A stretch of 64,000 bases of DNA, from contig NC_082597.1 of assembly GCF_030936135.1 (NCBI RefSeq), forward strand, positions 41,211,095 through 41,275,094, read 5' to 3'. Both the position numbers and the translations under genes were made by a program. Under the pieces are notes generated by a model. It had not been told where the DNA came from, searched no databases, and saw nothing but the letters and a program-made list of their open reading frames with translations. This document shows, piece by piece, positions 62,938 to 64,000 of the stretch (the first letter of the stretch is position 1; each line of letters begins with the position of its first letter). This DNA comes from Gavia stellata. Its lineage: Eukaryota > Chordata > Aves > Gaviiformes > Gaviidae.

Positions 62938-64000
62938 GTGAGTGTGTAAATGAATATGATACAGATGCATTGATTCTTTTTATGCACACTGTTAAAGGAA
63001 TGGTAGGACTTGAAGCTTGGTGAGTTATACTGTTTATGCTTGGCGATTGTGATATATGCTGCTCTATCTTTTATTGACAAGAGTAAGATCATTATCAGCT
63101 ACTTCTAGAATATGTCATTTTTATGCCTGCAAATATGAGTTTTGCTTTGAAAGAAAGTTTGTCATTACTGAAATGAGGATAATAGTTATGTTAGAGTCAC
63201 TACCCTGAAAAGTGACCCATTTCATGTTTAGTGTTTCCTCTGTGGTCAGATAGAGCTATGTTAAGTAAAATTGGGGTATACAGGTTAATAACTAACTTGG
63301 CTAATCACTTTAACATTTCAGTTTGTTTTAAGAGGGCTAAGAAGATTAAAACCAAGTGTTTAATTGGATGATTCATGTCTAGGGTGTTATAAATGTACAG
63401 ATTTATGTATGACTTGAACCAAAGCTAGAATGAACTTGTAATTGGATCATGAATCACTTCGTGTGGGCTCCTGCTCATGTCTCTTACAGATAGGTGGAAA
63501 AGGTTTATTTTTAAGTGCTTGTGATTACTATGTAAGCAGCTCGCATGTTTTTAGTGTTAAACTATATTGAATGTTGTTTTTTCTTTCTGGAGTTCAAAAT
63601 AGTGTTAATAACTTAGCAGTAGCTGTATGAACTATGTAATTCGAAGAACTTGCTACCTAGCACTTAATCAGTTAATTTATCAATGAGAAAAAGTATAATG
63701 AATGCTACATATTAAAAATAATGCTGACCTACCTATATGTGTGATCTGGCAAATGCCTTAGACTTCCAAAGAGTTGAAACACAAATTGACTTGGTGGTTG
63801 CCATCATCAAAATATTTTTAGAAAATAAGGAATGAGTGTCTGCTGAATTCTGCTGTGCTTAAACATGCAGTTTGGGAACTGAGAGAGACTAACCACAAAC
63901 TGTGAAACTTTGATGGGTGTTAGGAGTTCTGAAAGCACATGTAGTCTTGGTTGTTTTTTTTTAAGGGGCGATGTACTTAAATTGATCTTTCAGTCACACT
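62938..64000 (+). other. TBC1D15: TBC1D15 intron 7 (runs off the window)
   Basis: AT-rich sequence up to the edge. I searched for the next family exon (starting near DLGERP in mammals) and did not find it. Confidence 0.75.

Noticed and set aside
63961-64000. Possible start of TBC1D15 exon 8 after a TCTTTCAG acceptor at 63984-63991
   Set aside because: The following bases (TCACACT) do not match the expected start of the next TBC1D15 exon, and only a few bases remain in the window.

Overview
The window is vertebrate nuclear DNA, almost certainly from a bird. The evidence is two genes with GT-AG introns of about 0.2 to 10 kb, CpG-island promoters, and CR1 retrotransposons (the main avian LINE) as the dominant repeat, each ending 3' in the typical ATTCTATGAT tail. 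One long LTR of a kind I recognise from avian genomes is also present. I cannot name the species.

Two genes lie head to tail on the + strand. RAB21 (CDS 10097-21825, 7 coding exons, 220 aa) is complete and intact. It encodes a small Rab GTPase of early endosomes and integrin traffic. TBC1D15 (CDS 39547-62937, 7 coding exons, first 283 aa) is a Rab GTPase-activating protein. It runs off the right edge, so only the N-terminal regulatory region is here and the catalytic TBC domain is not. The same pair is adjacent in mammals, so this is conserved synteny of a Rab and a Rab-GAP. All exon joins were read base by base and keep frame (663 nt for RAB21; 849 nt for the TBC1D15 part).

Layout: 1-9280 is intergenic with one CR1 stub. 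9280-10470 is the RAB21 CpG island, promoter and exon 1. 10244-21685 holds the RAB21 introns and exons 2-7, almost free of long repeats. 21826 to about 25.0 kb is 3' UTR with no certain end. 25.0-38.9 kb is intergenic, with a 1.3 kb CR1 on the - strand (26084-27420) and two older CR1 remnants (33185-33832, 36318-36424). 38.9-40.15 kb is the TBC1D15 CpG island and exon 1. Intron 1 carries a + strand CR1 (46015-47168). Intron 5 carries a near-full-length - strand CR1 (54441 to about 59.6 kb), which is itself split by a solitary LTR (57871-58997).

The most interesting structure is the pair of CR1 copies in TBC1D15 introns 1 and 5. They form an inverted repeat around exons 2-5. By eye only one base differs over about 960 bp, while the adjoining 180 bp of the same alignment has many differences and two indels. 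Both copies share the same inactivating lesions, including a changed reverse-transcriptase catalytic motif. This looks like recent gene conversion or duplication rather than two independent insertions, and the geometry could favour exon 2-5 circularisation or inversion. I found no wholly new gene system; tRNA, rRNA and CRISPR features are absent as far as I can see.
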